NCBI RefSeq assembly: GCF_030269925.1
Contig: NC_085131.1
Span: forward strand, 2,246,001-2,310,000
DNA length: 64,000 bases
Reading direction: 5' to 3'
Origin: Bombyx mori
Lineage: Eukaryota; Arthropoda; Insecta; Lepidoptera; Bombycidae
Each line of letters opens with the position of its first letter. Position 1 is the first letter of the stretch. This document shows positions 10,839-22,115 of the stretch, in pieces. The notes under the pieces are model-generated. The model saw only the letters and a program-made list of their open reading frames with translations, was not told the DNA's origin and searched no databases. A program made the position numbers and the translations under genes.

Positions 10839-11481
10839 TTCTTATGAACTCTCAGATATTAAAATCTACAGAATCTGAATCATTATTGAAGTTAGACAAA
10901 ACAAAGTCTATTTAACTACATAATATTAGGGAACGTGTTAGATGACACATGCTTCACCAACTCTCAATCTAAATAGTGACGCCATACCGCAAATGAAATT
11001 ACTCGAAGAAATAAGTCCTTAATAGCACCCAGTTTTCATAAATTAATACAGCCCACTCCTATCCTATGGGTTTAAGGTCGAAATTTGCGTGGCAACTGTC
11101 CCGCCCTCTGTCGTCGAGAATAAGGCTGTAATTCGTGTAGTTTCGGCGATATAATAATAATTAGTTTTACCAGCCTGTTGGGGGGTTCGGTATAGAGTCT
11201 AATGTTGCTTGGCTCGGTTGTCGGAAGTTAGTAAGAACTCATTTTGGCGCGACTCGTTTCTGTGTCAGGGTTGTTACAGTAATTAATGAAAATATTCAGC
11301 GAATAGTAATATAAATAGAGGTAAAAAAATTAAATTATTTCTGATTCCATTCTTGAATATAATTTTTATTTATTTAGTTGTATGAGTTATATATAATATA
11401 AGTTGAATATAATTTATTTATGTACGAAGTTTTTTAGAGCTCATGAATTTCTTTATCTGTATGTAGTGATACCATTTGAAA
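10839..11481. other. Unassigned stretch
   Basis: No recognised repeat; 11,060-11,280 is less AT-rich than its surroundings but without a coding frame. Confidence 0.35.
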
Positions 11482-11916
11482 TCTATATATTAATACGTGA
11501 AGCAAAAACTTTGTATCCCTTTTTATGAAAATTGCGCGGACGGAGGAGTATGAAATTTTCCACACTTATAGAGAATATAGGGAAGAAGTGCACAATGCTA
11601 ATATTTTGTTAAAATAATGCATAAAAGATACATTAAATCAATAAAGAAAACATTACACACACTACATACCATGTACTTGACGCACACACGCATGCATACT
11701 ATTCGAGTATAAAGTATAAAGTCAAACTTTGTTCTTGACGTCTGTGGTCAAATTGAGAATAGATTAAATATTGTTTGTCTTTGTTAATATTTTTTATAGT
11801 GTAGCCTTGGCGAAATTTGTGATTATATAAGTATAAAATACAATCATAATAGTGTACCTACAAACTTACAATTCCAATTAGTTATAGTCGAATTTCGACT
11901 ACTGCGGGACCACTAG
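11482..11916 (+). mobile_element. Non-autonomous Helitron, family C
   Basis: Starts TCTATATATTAATACGTGAAG after A and ends with the hairpin gtcgaatttcgac and then gcgggaccaCTAG before T. 435 bp, no ORF. Near-complete copies are at 17,075 and 59,035 and 3' ends at 46,285. Confidence 0.8.
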
Positions 11917-12464
11917 TTCACCTAGATACCTGCCTAAATTGAAGCATGTTTCCAAGTGTAGTCCATTAGAAATACTATCTAGTGATTTTATTCACGATCA
12001 GGCTACAGTTTTTAAATTATAATCAAAGTAAATCGAAATTGTAATAAAATGATAACACACATTTTTAATGGAAATTATTCAAACAGTCCTGGAAGAGTCA
12101 TTTACAATGGTATGATTTCTGAAAACCAAAAAATAAAGAAATCTTATTTCTGTCAACCCTAAATACGTTTAAGGCTTTAAGGAAAAATGGAAGCATGTGC
12201 TGTATCTGTAAAAATATGTAAAAGAAAATGTTTTGTAAGAACACAGCTGATGTTTTTCTTGGACGTACTATATGCTGCATTCAAGGATCCTCTAGTGTTA
12301 AGTGGCTGCCGAGACTGGTAGACCAGTACGATGCGAATTGGGCGACGGCACTCAAATTAAGGCAGTAATTCTATGTCACTAATGGACTGGAAATTTATTC
12401 GTGGCAGAAAGAGATAGATGAAGGTTCTTAGATACGGATTCTGTTCTGTTGTCTGTATATAGGT
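11917..12464. other. Unassigned stretch
   Basis: AT-rich, no recognisable coding or repeat signal. Confidence 0.35.
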
Positions 12465-12632
12465 GAACGAGCTCTCAGCTCACCTGAGGGTCAGAACATA
12501 GACAAGTTAACGTATATTCCGAAGTTGGCGTCTTAAAATGGTAGTATTATAGGGCTCCACTGCCTTTCCAATTGGAACGAATTAGGTAGGATGGTACTTA
12601 CCTATAGGGCTCATGACTCCTCACCAAAATTA
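12465..12632 (-). mobile_element. Old, diverged Bm1-like SINE body
   Basis: gaacgagctctcagctcacc and the order of the later blocks resemble the Bm1 body in reverse, but with many changes. The jockey LINE inserted at its right edge. Confidence 0.45.
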
Positions 12633-12897
12633 AGGGAGTTGGGTTTTTTTTTTTTTTTTTTTTTTTTTTATGATTGAAGGATTACTGGTGGCCCGGAGGC
12701 CTTTCCAGTTTCACCAGGACAGGTGGGCGAGCAAAGGCTCAGCCAGGAGGGGTGGGATTTGCTAACAGCTACCCGAGCGCCTCCGAAGGAGACCTAACAA
12801 CTCAAGAGTAGCTGCTTCGCGAATGAATCTACTACCGGATCGGAATCGCGACCCGCTGAGAAGATCCGGCGAGAAACTCAGCGAGCTGATTCATGGG

Positions 12898-15774
12898 TTA
12901 GGTTGCACGGCGAACTCTTTGTCGAGTTCGACGAGTACGGTTACCGAGGTCCCTAAGCCTGCTCCTAGAGCTGAAGGCGTCTAGTGCAAAGGTTATTGGA
13001 TCTGATGGATCCGTAAGGACGTGTCTAGGGCGTCGACGGTGACTGGCTCCTGCATGATCAGGATTCGGGGAGTAGTCAGCGGCGGCTACGATAAGGCGAT
13101 TATCATGACGCATAGCCTTATCGAAGTACCGTTCCGACGCTGACTTCATGTATTTCTGTATAGATTCGAGGCCCAGGTCGTCGTGTAGGTCAACGTTCCT
13201 CACGAACCACGGAGCTCCGACGGCTAACCTGCAAAAGCGGGATTGTAGAGATTGAAGGGTGTCTATGTGTGTGCGGGCCGCATGAGCGAACACCACACTC
13301 GCGTAAGTCATGACGGGCCTTATGCAAGTTTTGTAAAGTGTCACCTTGTTCCGAAGGGACATTTTACTCCGCTTACAGATCATGGGGTAGAGTCTACCGA
13401 GAATAAACGCGGCACGGTCACGGACTGATTTTATATGCGGGCGGAATGTCATCGATGCATCCAGGGTAACGCCCAGGTACTTGACCTTCCTGGCCCAGGT
13501 TATGGATTGACTAAAGAGAGTAATCGGGGGTGTGAGATTCCTCCTCCTAATACGGGAGGAAATCCGTGTGGAGCTTCCCCTCTGAAATAGCACCGCAGTA
13601 CTTTTCGCTGGGTTGATGTCTATGCGCCATTTTCGGAACCACTGTCCTAGGGCTAGGGCTGCGCTCTGAAGCTTCTTCGCGATTAGGGACTTGTTTCTAC
13701 TGGAATAGTAAACAGTCGTGTCGTCGGCGAATAAAGCTAAATGGGTCGGCGGCGACCGGGGAATATCGTTAACGAATAAGCTAAATAGGAGGGGTGAGAG
13801 GACAGAGCCTTGCGGGACTCCAGCTGTAAGAGGTCGTGGGGAGGAGCGGGTTCCCTCGACTCGATATCGAAAAGAGCGGTTCGACAAGAAGTCCCGTATG
13901 ATGAGCACGAGACTATCCGGCACACCCATGTTGAATAGTTTGAAAATCAAACCGTTGTGCCAGACTTTGTCGAACGCTTTTGCGACGTCGAAGAAGAGAG
14001 CTCCCGTGTATAACGGTTTTGGTCGATTAAGCCCCACAAGAATGTGCTCCGTGAGGCGGTGCACCTGTTGAACGCATGAGTGATTTGTACGGAATCCGAA
14101 TTGTTCATCGATGAGAATGCCCTTGGATGAGACGAAGTCTCTGAGGCGTTTGTAGAGCAGACGCTCATACAGTTTGCCTAGAGACATGAGGAGGCTGATC
14201 GGGCGGTAGCTCGTCGGATGATTTTTTGGTTTACCGGGTTTATGTATGCCGATAACGTCCGCTTCTTTCCACACCGCGGGAAAGATACAGTTCGCCATAG
14301 CGGCATTGAAAATAGATGCCAACATCACGATGAGTTGGACGGGTAGAAGTTTAATAACGCGGTTGGATATACCGTCGGAACCGGGAGCCTTGCGAGGACG
14401 TAGGTCTTTGATCAAGTCTTTAACTTCCATCGGGGTGACGGGTGGTAACGCATCCGAGGGTGGCAAGGAGGCTCTGCGTTCTACCTCGCTGTCTACTAAT
14501 TCTACATGAACAGGGTCCACGGATTGAGTGCTGGGCGTACATTGGGTTTGCAATGTATCGGCCAACAGCTCTGCTTTTTCGTCATCATCGAACGCCGTGA
14601 GTCGGCCTGAGGGGCCTACGAGTGGGGGCATAGTTACTACCGTATCCGATTTGAGAGTACGAGCTAAGCGGTAGTAAGACCTTTGGGAGGGCGCGAGTCC
14701 TTTTAAGAAATCAGACCATCTGGCATCTCGGACTTCGGCGATGCGAGACTTTACGTCGCGTTGTAGGGCACGCATTCGAATACGATTTTCCGGGGTAGGA
14801 TACCTGTCGTAGGCGCGTATCGAAGCGTTCTTAGCTCTAAGGAGTTCCCTAATATCGTCGGACAATTTGAAGCGGTGAAGGAAGTCCTCCGCTACAACTT
14901 GTTTCGATGATCTATCTAATGTCGTGGTAATGTGTGACGTTAAGATGTCTATGGCTTCAGCGGTATCCTGAGGAGACGGGGTAGAGTCCGGGTTAAACGG
15001 GAGCGATGGTGGATCAGATTCAGCCAGGCTGATGCCCAGCGTGTGCCAATCAACCACAGTCCTCGTGACGGGAACGGAATCGGGAGCGCGACCGAGCTTC
15101 ATAACGACGGGACGGTGGTCTGAATCTAACTCTGAAACTACTTCGATCGAGTGTAAGCGCAGAGTTACGTTTTTTAATAACGCTATGTCGAGTATATCCG
15201 GGCGATGCGCGATATTTAGCGGGTAGTGAGTCGGGGTTAGCGGAGCGACGATATCGAAGGCGAGATCATCGACTAACGCATCAAGCCGCCTGCCATTCGG
15301 GGTTGTGGTGTGTGAGTTCCACCTGATGTGTTTACAATTTAGGTCGCCCGCCAGAATGACAGAGCTCCCCATGCCGAGCAGCGCCTCGATATCACTGCTT
15401 AGAACGATCTTATCCGGTGGAAGATAAACGGACGCGATAACGATCGGCGCGTGTCCCGTCAGTGAGATTCGGCACACTGATGCTTCGATATTAGCGAGCG
15501 CGGGAGGATCGAGCGGGACGCAATGCAGGGCTCTTCTATAGTAAATGACGGTACCACCACCACGAGCAGAGAGCCTGTCGTTCCTGACCATGTTATAGTT
15601 CGCGATTTTAGGGTCACGGCGCGCGGGCTTAAGTAGGGTCTCCTGCACTAAAAATATATCAATTTGATGGTCACGCAAAAAGTCAGAAACCTGATCACGT
15701 TGATTTGCGAGACCATAAGCGTTAAAAAATCCTATCGTTACGGATAGGGGCTTTACTCTACTTATATACGCCAT
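12898..15774 (-). CDS. Jockey-clade LINE ORF2: endonuclease/reverse transcriptase, intact
   Basis: 958 residues. The N-terminal apurinic-type endonuclease (about 1-225) has N18, the LVQET block with E45, AGDLNC with D144/N146, and SDH at 218-220. The reverse transcriptase spans about 450-720, with RPISLL, FFDVAKAFD (D596), AGVPQGSVLSPLLF and FADD (D684, D685). After the RT comes a basic C-terminus with no RNase H signature. The protein nicks target DNA and copies the element RNA in the nucleus. ATG at 15,774 lies three bases after the ORF1 stop, as in the full-length copy. It differs from that copy at 11 residues, none catalytic. Because the element has no 5' UTR promoter, expression here would need outside transcription. 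Confidence 0.93.
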   Translation of the reverse strand: MAYISRVKPLSVTIGFFNAYGLANQRDQVSDFLRDHQIDIFLVQETLLKPARRDPKIANYNMVRNDRLSARGGGTVIYYRRALHCVPLDPPALANIEASVCRISLTGHAPIVIASVYLPPDKIVLSSDIEALLGMGSSVILAGDLNCKHIRWNSHTTTPNGRRLDALVDDLAFDIVAPLTPTHYPLNIAHRPDILDIALLKNVTLRLHSIEVVSELDSDHRPVVMKLGRAPDSVPVTRTVVDWHTLGISLAESDPPSLPFNPDSTPSPQDTAEAIDILTSHITTTLDRSSKQVVAEDFLHRFKLSDDIRELLRAKNASIRAYDRYPTPENRIRMRALQRDVKSRIAEVRDARWSDFLKGLAPSQRSYYRLARTLKSDTVVTMPPLVGPSGRLTAFDDDEKAELLADTLQTQCTPSTQSVDPVHVELVDSEVERRASLPPSDALPPVTPMEVKDLIKDLRPRKAPGSDGISNRVIKLLPVQLIVMLASIFNAAMANCIFPAVWKEADVIGIHKPGKPKNHPTSYRPISLLMSLGKLYERLLYKRLRDFVSSKGILIDEQFGFRTNHSCVQQVHRLTEHILVGLNRPKPLYTGALFFDVAKAFDKVWHNGLIFKLFNMGVPDSLVLIIRDFLSNRSFRYRVEGTRSSPRPLTAGVPQGSVLSPLLFSLFVNDIPRSPPTHLALFADDTTVYYSSRNKSLIAKKLQSAALALGQWFRKWRIDINPAKSTAVLFQRGSSTRISSRIRRRNLTPPITLFSQSITWARKVKYLGVTLDASMTFRPHIKSVRDRAAFILGRLYPMICKRSKMSLRNKVTLYKTCIRPVMTYASVVFAHAARTHIDTLQSLQSRFCRLAVGAPWFVRNVDLHDDLGLESIQKYMKSASERYFDKAMRHDNRLIVAAADYSPNPDHAGASHRRRPRHVLTDPSDPITFALDAFSSRSRLRDLGNRTRRTRQRVRRAT

Positions 15775-15777
15775 TGA

Positions 15778-16446
15778 TTACCGGCGGAGTGAGGGGAGGA
15801 CGTACGTATTTAATGACGCGTATACGTCGGCGTATTCTTGCACAACGGCGATAAAGTGTTGTGCAGTGGAGGCAGCGCGAATGGCGTCGCCCAAAGCGTT
15901 AACGCGCTCAAAGTTGATCGACTGAAAGAAGTCGATCGCTAAAGCGAGATTGTCGGACGCGGTCGGAGGGCAAGTCGCGGGAGAGGGACGAGTCGCGGGG
16001 GCGGGACGAATCGCGGAGGAGGGAGTTGTAGCCGTGTTCATGTACGGCAGCGGTTTCGCCCAGGCCGAGACACTGGGCACCGGCGCCGGAACGAACGCTG
16101 ACTTAGCCTGCGACACAGAGGGTTCCGAGGCTTTGATGTCTGGGCCGGAAGCTCGGAGGCGGTTTTGGCGGGCGACGCGGCGATTTATTTTCGGGGCTCG
16201 GGGGCATCCGCGGTAATTTGCGGGGTGACCCTGTGTTCGACACAGGACGCAGCTAGGCGGTTCCGTCGCAGTTTTTTGATCGCGAGTGCATAGGGCCGTG
16301 GCGTGATCGCCTAAGCACTTGACGCATCGGGGGCGCGCGTGACAGTTACGGGAAGAATGCCCGTATAATTGGCAGTTATGGCACTGGCTAGGTGTGCCTT
16401 TCTTGTGTGGGGTTTCGACGGCGATTCCGGAAAGACTACAGACCGT
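15778..16446 (-). pseudogene. Jockey LINE ORF1, 3' part only
   Basis: Encodes the C-terminal 223 or so residues of ORF1, with all three CCHC knuckles (CHNCQLYGHSSRNC, CVKCLGDHATALC, CVLCRTQGHPANYRGC). The frame stays open through the 5' junction into flanking DNA up to 16,608, giving a 276-residue reading frame whose first ~54 residues are not LINE sequence. That fusion is best read as chance. Three residue differences from the full-length copy were noticed. Confidence 0.85.
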
Positions 16447-16457
16447 AGGGAGTTGGG

Positions 16458-17074
16458 TGCTGGCGTCGTTTAAAACGCACAAAAAAGCCTTGTCTGTTCT
16501 TACCGTTGATAAGGCAGTTTCTTTAACACAAATGAGATATGAATGATGGCTCGCGAGTCGAATGGGTCTTTTTGACTCCTCGACTACGAGTGAGCATTTT
16601 TGAAACACGAGGCTATAATATATATATATTTTAAATAATGTATCTTTGTGTTATCTATATTTGGCTCTTTTGATTGACAAGGCTTCGGACCACTGCTCTA
16701 ATGGTATTGATATTATTTGAGGATTTCATTAGTCTCTTTACATCGGTAGGACTATTTTTATAATGTCCGCCAACATAAATAACTGAGTGTTAGAGAAAAG
16801 CCAACATAAAATTTGAAATATTTGTTGCTATTTCTGGCAACCCTAGGATTTTCGGGCTGGAAAATCGGCACCTAGCACGCGCTTTCGTTACAATCCTGAC
16901 GGCCTTTAGGGATAAGAGATATCTTAATACCTACGCCATCACAATTTGCACTTTCATTCAGATAAGTTTAATGTTTTCATCTGGTGTTTCGCTTGGATTG
17001 CTTTGTTTCTCGTTTTGTCGCCTTTTTACTTTAGTGAATTTATAAGCTATTCAGTTTAGTTGAAAATAAATATA
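16458..17074. other. Unassigned stretch beside the LINE break
   Basis: On the minus strand 16,458-16,608 is open and reads SLVVEESKRPIRLASHHSYL, which I cannot place. The rest is AT-rich, without signal. Confidence 0.35.
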
Positions 17075-17523
17075 TCTATATATTAATACGTGAAGCAATA
17101 ACTTTGTATCCCTTTTTACGAAAATTGCGCGGACGGAGGGGTAAGGAATTTTCAACACTTATAGAGAATATAGAGAAGAAGTGCACAATGCTAATATATT
17201 TTTTAAATAATGCATAAAATATACATTAAATCAATAAAGAAAACATTACACACACTACATACCATGTATATGACGCACACACGCATGCATACTATTTATT
17301 GTCAAACTTTTGTTCTTGACGTCTGTTGTCAAATTGAGATTAAATATTGTTTATATTATTAATTATATTGTTTATATTGTTTATATTATTATTGTTAATA
17401 TTTTTTATAGTGTTGTCTTGGCGAAATTTGTGATTATAGAAGTATAAAATACAATCATAATAGTGTAGAAACTTACAATCCCAATTAATTATAGTCGAAT
17501 TTCGACTACTGCGGGACCTCTAG
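17075..17523 (+). mobile_element. Non-autonomous Helitron, family C
   Basis: TCTATATATTAATACGTGAAG start, gtcgaatttcgac hairpin and CTAG end before T. It carries a short ttatatt-type internal expansion (17,345-17,400) absent from the 11,482 copy. Confidence 0.8.
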
Positions 17524-17622
17524 TTTAAAATAATTCCTTTTAAACAGATCTATCTGAACACGTTAAAGTAATATTGTTGATGTGGTGAGTTATAAAATGA
17601 GACTAGTAGTGATATAAGATAA

Positions 17623-17872
17623 CTAGCTGTACCCGTCCGCTTCGCTGGGTATTTGAAATGGACATTATTATTTCTCACCCCCACAAATATTCTCATCATT
17701 AACGTCCCCGGAACTGGTGTAGGGAGTCAAACATTCATATAATTATTAGTCTATCCATTAAGTACATGTATTTTCTACATGGATACTAAGTTTCAAGTCA
17801 ATCGGATTCATGGTTCAGTAGTTATAACGGAACATCCGTAAAAAACACTGTATATTTATATATTAGTATAGA
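17623..17872 (-). mobile_element. Non-autonomous Helitron, family A
   Basis: Mirror of the 5,013 copy: ctagctgtacccgtccgcttcgctggg at the 3' end and tatattagtataga at the 5' end, sitting between A and T. Full length. Confidence 0.8.
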
Positions 17873-17875
17873 TTA

Positions 17876-18124
17876 TTATTATTTTTTATTGCTTATATAT
17901 GGGTGGACGAGCTCACAGCCCACCTGGTGTTAAGTAATTACTGGAGCCCATAGACATCTACAACGTAAATGCGCCACCCACCTTGAGATATAAGCTCTAA
18001 GGTCTCAAGTATAGTTACAACGGCAGCCCCGCCCTTCGAACCGAAACGCATAACTGCTTCACGAGAGAAATAGGCGGGGTGGTGGTACCTACCCGTGCTG
18101 ACTCACAAGAGGTCCTATCACCAG
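17876..18124 (-). mobile_element. Bm1-type SINE, 5'-truncated
   Basis: Complete body without tRNA head, starting 4 bases after the Helitron. Ends gaggtcctatcaccag. Confidence 0.85.
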
Positions 18125-19576
18125 TAAAGTAAAGATACAGAAAAAAAGAAAGAGGAGCTATGAGAAGTATCCTATGAATGCGCCTTATAGATGGCGCTAT
18201 AGCTAACATAAATCAAGATTATAAATCTACCATAGATTACAACAAACATGATATTCGTATTAGGGAGACAAAAAAATCTATATATAGTTTCTCTTCTCGG
18301 CCGCAACGTAATTCACGACATACATAAATCAAATCTTAGTTTACAAGCGATGGGCTTAAAGGGTTCCGTTCACGTCCTTCGGAAGGCTCATGGGAAATAC
18401 GCACGATCTCCCCGCAGCGCTCCTGTTTATTTGCATAACAAATATCGGGAATAGCAAACGTAGAGTCACACGGGGTGTTTGAAAACTCCCCGGAAAACGA
18501 ACCCGGGTTGTAGACGTAGCGATTTCTTATTCAGAATAATATATATTGGTCGTACTCAATTTTCGATGGACGAAATAAACAGAACACGCAGCAAACAGCC
18601 GTCGCTCGGACTGTTATTACGTGATAACGTCTTATAATTCGATGGAGCCGGCTGCACGCACGAAAAAACATGACTCATGCGGCGTTACCTCGCTCTGAAG
18701 CGTTCCGTTTAAGGCTTGAAGTGCAAGCGAGAGCGCGCAACGAGCGACAAAGAGGCACAATCGGCCTCCGCGTTCGGCAGCGTTCGACATCTGTCTCTCT
18801 GCTCATAGACATTTATAACATAAATGCCGCTACCTACCTTGAGATATGAGTTCTAAGGTATCAGTTTTTCCAGTACATACTTTAAAAACATTATAGAGAG
18901 AAAACATATTTAAAGTTCAATTTGGGTATAGAATAAAATATTTGTGGCAAGCAGACTGTGCTAAATTATATTATTGATCGGAGTATCTAGCCTAGTGCGG
19001 TCAGGGTCGTGATCAATTGTGAAAATTTTAAATATCATGAGCATTATTTTCCCGTTCGGATTCCGGGATTAAGCCCACAATGAGTGACACAAGTGTGATA
19101 ATGTTGTCGCATACACATACATATGTAAATAGAGATCCTGTTTACGTACTAATTTTGAACCCACACTGTTCTTAGGTTCACAGATAAAGTGAATAATTAA
19201 TGCTCCGTTAGGGTTGCCAACTTTTGTAGTTAACGTCCGTAATATTCGTCTGATTTAGTTTTGAATGACGTTCAAAGGCACAGATAGAATAGTGTCTGCC
19301 CATATTCTACAAATAGTGGACAGTTGCTATGTTGTCTCAAAGTAAGGGGAGACATTCACGTTATGGGCATCGGTAACCATTTAACGTCAGGCGGGCCGTG
19401 GGCTCGTTCACCTACCTATGCAAGAAATAATAAACATTTAATATCTGTAATCGATTCATAACGCAATCTTTAGATGATAACCGTGACCGCCATCTTGAAT
19501 GCGCGTGAAAATCGTTGAGAACCGTTGAGATTTTTTAAGTGAACCTTCTTTAGGCGCGTCGAGAGTAATAGTACAT
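18125..19576. other. Mostly unassigned; CpG-bearing stretch and small SINE scraps
   Basis: 18,290-18,790 is more CpG- and G+C-rich than its surroundings and I see no repeat in it. A Bm1 body scrap (catagacatttataacataaatgc) lies at 18,805-18,865 in minus orientation, and a tail scrap (gggcatcggtaaccatttaac) at 19,360-19,430 in plus. No coding frame is convincing. Confidence 0.4.
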
Positions 19577-20103
19577 TGTGCACCAAGGGAGAAAAGTTGC
19601 TCATCCCGCGTGTTTGCCATTTTACACGCGGGATGAGATGTCCTACTTTTTTCCCGCGGTGCACATACTGTTTTTTCTCCTACCAGGCCGAAAGTTCGAC
19701 ATTGTAAAAAACTGCACCCGTGGAGTACCGAGCCGAGGTCCAGGGGCGAAGCCCTGGCGGGGGTTGGGGGCGGAGCCCTCGTCAATCATAAAAAAATAAT
19801 TTAACTGTTTTTTAATTATTAAATAAGCTACTACTAATTGAATAAGAACTGTCTGATGAACTCATCTTTGTTTTTAATACTTCACTATTAAATTTTATTG
19901 CCTTTTGTTTATTTCACTTTTACACTAAACACAATATTGCAAATTACCCGAGCACAACAATGGCGGAGAATTTTAGGTGAGTGAGAACAGACGTAGACAC
20001 TAACGCGCATGCGCACTTGTCAGTACCCAGGGAGGAAAAGTTACACTTTCTTCCCTGTACAGCGGGACGAAAACCGAATTTTCGGCGTAGGTAGGAGAAA
20101 AAA
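19577..20103. repeat. Unclassified repeat with 90-base hairpin and terminal inverted repeats
   Basis: A strong imperfect palindrome (19,577-19,665) pairs gtgcacc/ggtgcac, gggagaaaagt/acttttttccc and ctcatcccgcgtgt/acacgcgggatgag. A following block is bounded by ttttttctcctacc (19,671) and its complement ggtaggagaaaaaa (20,088). The inner part includes two GC-rich hairpins near 19,738-19,775 (ccaggggcgaagccctgg; gggcggagccc). The same pieces recur at 43,749-44,155, so this is a mobile family, but I cannot name it. Confidence 0.6.
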
Positions 20104-20617
20104 TTTAACTCGCGTCAGATTCGTTACGGTTAGCGAAAAATAATACAATTTAGGAAGAGCGAGAGTGAGAAAATAGACAGAGCGTCTCGCGAACCACTCG
20201 ATCGTGGAGAGAGGGAAAGGAATACAAGAGAAATTTGATTTAAGGATGAAAAATGAAGTTTCACTTCTTTCACGTGCACCAAGTTGCCCGCGCACCATGT
20301 TTTTTACAATCGAACGAATCGATTTGGATTTCACGAGCTGCTTACTAATAATCGTTACAGTGAATTCAAAAATTACAAGCAGTAAACTCTAGCAAACGGT
20401 TCGATTGGATCAATAAATAAAAAATAAAAAACTGTAATAAAATGTTGGCAGCCCTGTAACTAGCCGGAGTGCCAACGGAAATGCGTGGTGCAATAAATGG
20501 CGACAACTTAAGTAGCGGTATGCACGAGAACCATTATTGAATCGGGAATAACGTGTCTATTCCGTTAACGATCTGTTGTTACATTATTTACGTAGAACGA
20601 TCTTAAGTATGTATTTT
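20104..20617. other. Unassigned stretch
   Basis: Open frames on both strands without recognised domains; no repeat family identified. Confidence 0.35.
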
Positions 20618-20857
20618 ACTGGCGGTAGGACTTCTTGTGAGTCCGCGCGGGTAGGTACCACCACCCCGCCTATTTCTGCCGTGAGGCAGTAATGCGTTTC
20701 TGTTTGAAGGGCGGGGCAGCCGTTGTAACTATACTGAGACCTTAGAACTGATATCTCAAGGTGGATGGCGCATTTACGTCGTAGATGTCTATCGGCTCCA
20801 GTAACCACTTAAAACCAGGTGGGCTGTGAGCTCGTCCACCCATTTCAGCAATAAATA
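20618..20857 (+). mobile_element. Bm1-type SINE, 5'-truncated
   Basis: actggcggtaggacttcttg through catttcagcaataaat; body only, little divergence. Confidence 0.85.
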
Positions 20858-21079
20858 ATGTATTTTATATTTAAGCGGGTAAGTACCCTACGAGCGAGCG
20901 AACGAAGAAATAAAACGAATTTCATACATTCCCGCAGACCTTTTCCGATCTTTAAGGTCATATTTACAAGGACGACGATCCTGCGAAGGTCGCACCGATA
21001 CATCCTTGATATTACTAAATTCCTTATTGAAGCAATGAAGCGAATTTGAGAGTCAAATCACGATCGAATTTTATTTAAA

Positions 21080-21296
21080 ATAGCCGTACTTGCCTGCTTC
21101 GGTGGGCTTTAAAATTAACATTATTATTTATTATCATTATTATTAGGGAGTCCAACACTCATATAAATATTAGCCGATCCATTAAGTACATGTATTTTCT
21201 ACATGGATACCAAGTTTCAAGTCAATCGGATGCATGGTTCAGTAGTTATAACGGAGCATCCGTAAAAACCACTCTAGATTTATATATTAGTATAGA
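21080..21296 (-). mobile_element. Non-autonomous Helitron, family A, internally shortened
   Basis: Same interior words as the 17,623 copy (ccaacactcatataaatatt, catgtattttctacatggat). It ends tatattagtataga. The 3' CTAG is worn to TAG and the front third has a deletion. Confidence 0.7.
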
Positions 21297-21591
21297 TTAT
21301 CCTTTGATTCATGTTTCGCGGAAGATCGTTATAATAAACTCTGTAGTAATTAATGATAATAAGAATTCGCACATAAATAACGATACTTTCCAGATCATAG
21401 TACAGTGCTCGGTGCTGAATATTGCACATCGATCTTTGGAAAGAGACGATCGGCTAATTTCGGCTTCGTAGAGCGTCATCTCTTTCGCACGCTACCTGTG
21501 TGACGTTTGTCGGATGATGTTTAAGTGCGGTTGTGTGGGCTCGGACCCTCCGATTGCGAAGTGGTCCCGATATTATTGAATATTGGGATAG

Positions 21592-21715
21592 CATCCTTAC
21601 GGGTCCATCAGATCAAATAATACTTACATTAGACGCCTTCAACTCTAACACCAGGAGTCGGCTTAGGGACCCCGGTAACCGTACTCGTCGAACTCGACAA
21701 AGAGTTTGACGTGCA
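21592..21715 (+). pseudogene. Jockey LINE ORF2 C-terminal scrap
   Basis: The sequence gggtccatcagatcaaataa ... ctcgtcgaactcgacaaaga matches the last ~40 codons of the intact ORF2 (SDPITFALDAF, RDLGNRTRRTRQRV) with several changes. It runs straight into a Bm1 3' body, so it is a chimera or a SINE insertion site. Confidence 0.75.
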
Positions 21716-21788
21716 GTGTCTTTGGGCTCCGGTAACCACTTAACATCAGGTGGGTTGTGAGCTCGTCCACCCATATAAGCAATGAAAA
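21716..21788 (+). mobile_element. Bm1-type SINE 3' scrap
   Basis: tgtctttgggctccggtaac to catataagcaatgaaaaa; last ~70 bp of the family fused to the LINE scrap. Confidence 0.75.
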
Positions 21789-21926
21789 AAGAAAACCGTT
21801 TTTATATTTCCAAATTTAAATTAATTAAAATCAGGATACAGACAGAGTATGGAACCCAAGGGAAACTTTATTTCAATGCGATATGAGATCACATTATCCA
21901 CAAGACATTTATTTTGAAATTAATTT

Positions 21927-22115
21927 GTGCCGTGAAGCAAGCAGTAATCCGTTTCGGCTTTGAGGGTGGAATAGACGTTGTACTATAAAGCTGAGATTAA
22001 GAACTCATGTCTTAATGTGGGTGGTGGCATTTACGTAGCTGAGGTCTATGGGATCTGGTGACCATTTAACACCAAGTGACCCGTGAGCTCGTCGACCCAA
22101 CTAAGCAATAAAATA
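21927..22115 (+). mobile_element. Bm1-type SINE, diverged 3' part
   Basis: gtgccgtgaagcaagcagta through ccaactaagcaataaaat; about 190 bp with many substitutions. Confidence 0.7.

Larger units (their letters stand above)
12644..16446 (-). mobile_element. 5'-truncated jockey-clade LINE, copy 1
   Basis: Runs from an oligo-T (the A tail, 12,644-12,669) to a break inside ORF1 at 16,446. Both sides carry the 11-bp duplication agggagttggg (12,633-12,643 and 16,447-16,457). It lacks the 5' UTR and the first part of ORF1 but keeps the whole of ORF2 and the 3' UTR. It matches the full-length copy at 30,614 closely. The organisation resembles Bombyx BMC1/L1Bm-type jockey elements; the exact family name is not confirmed. 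Confidence 0.92.

Noticed and set aside
13718..14071. 117-codon frame opposite the LINE ORF2 (also 34,350-34,703)
   Set aside because: Appears in both LINE copies as the complement of RT codons; no start context or domain.
15778..16608. 276-residue protein with a novel N-terminus
   Set aside because: The first ~54 residues come from DNA flanking a 5'-truncated LINE; the junction coincides exactly with the target duplication at 16,447, so the fusion is accidental.
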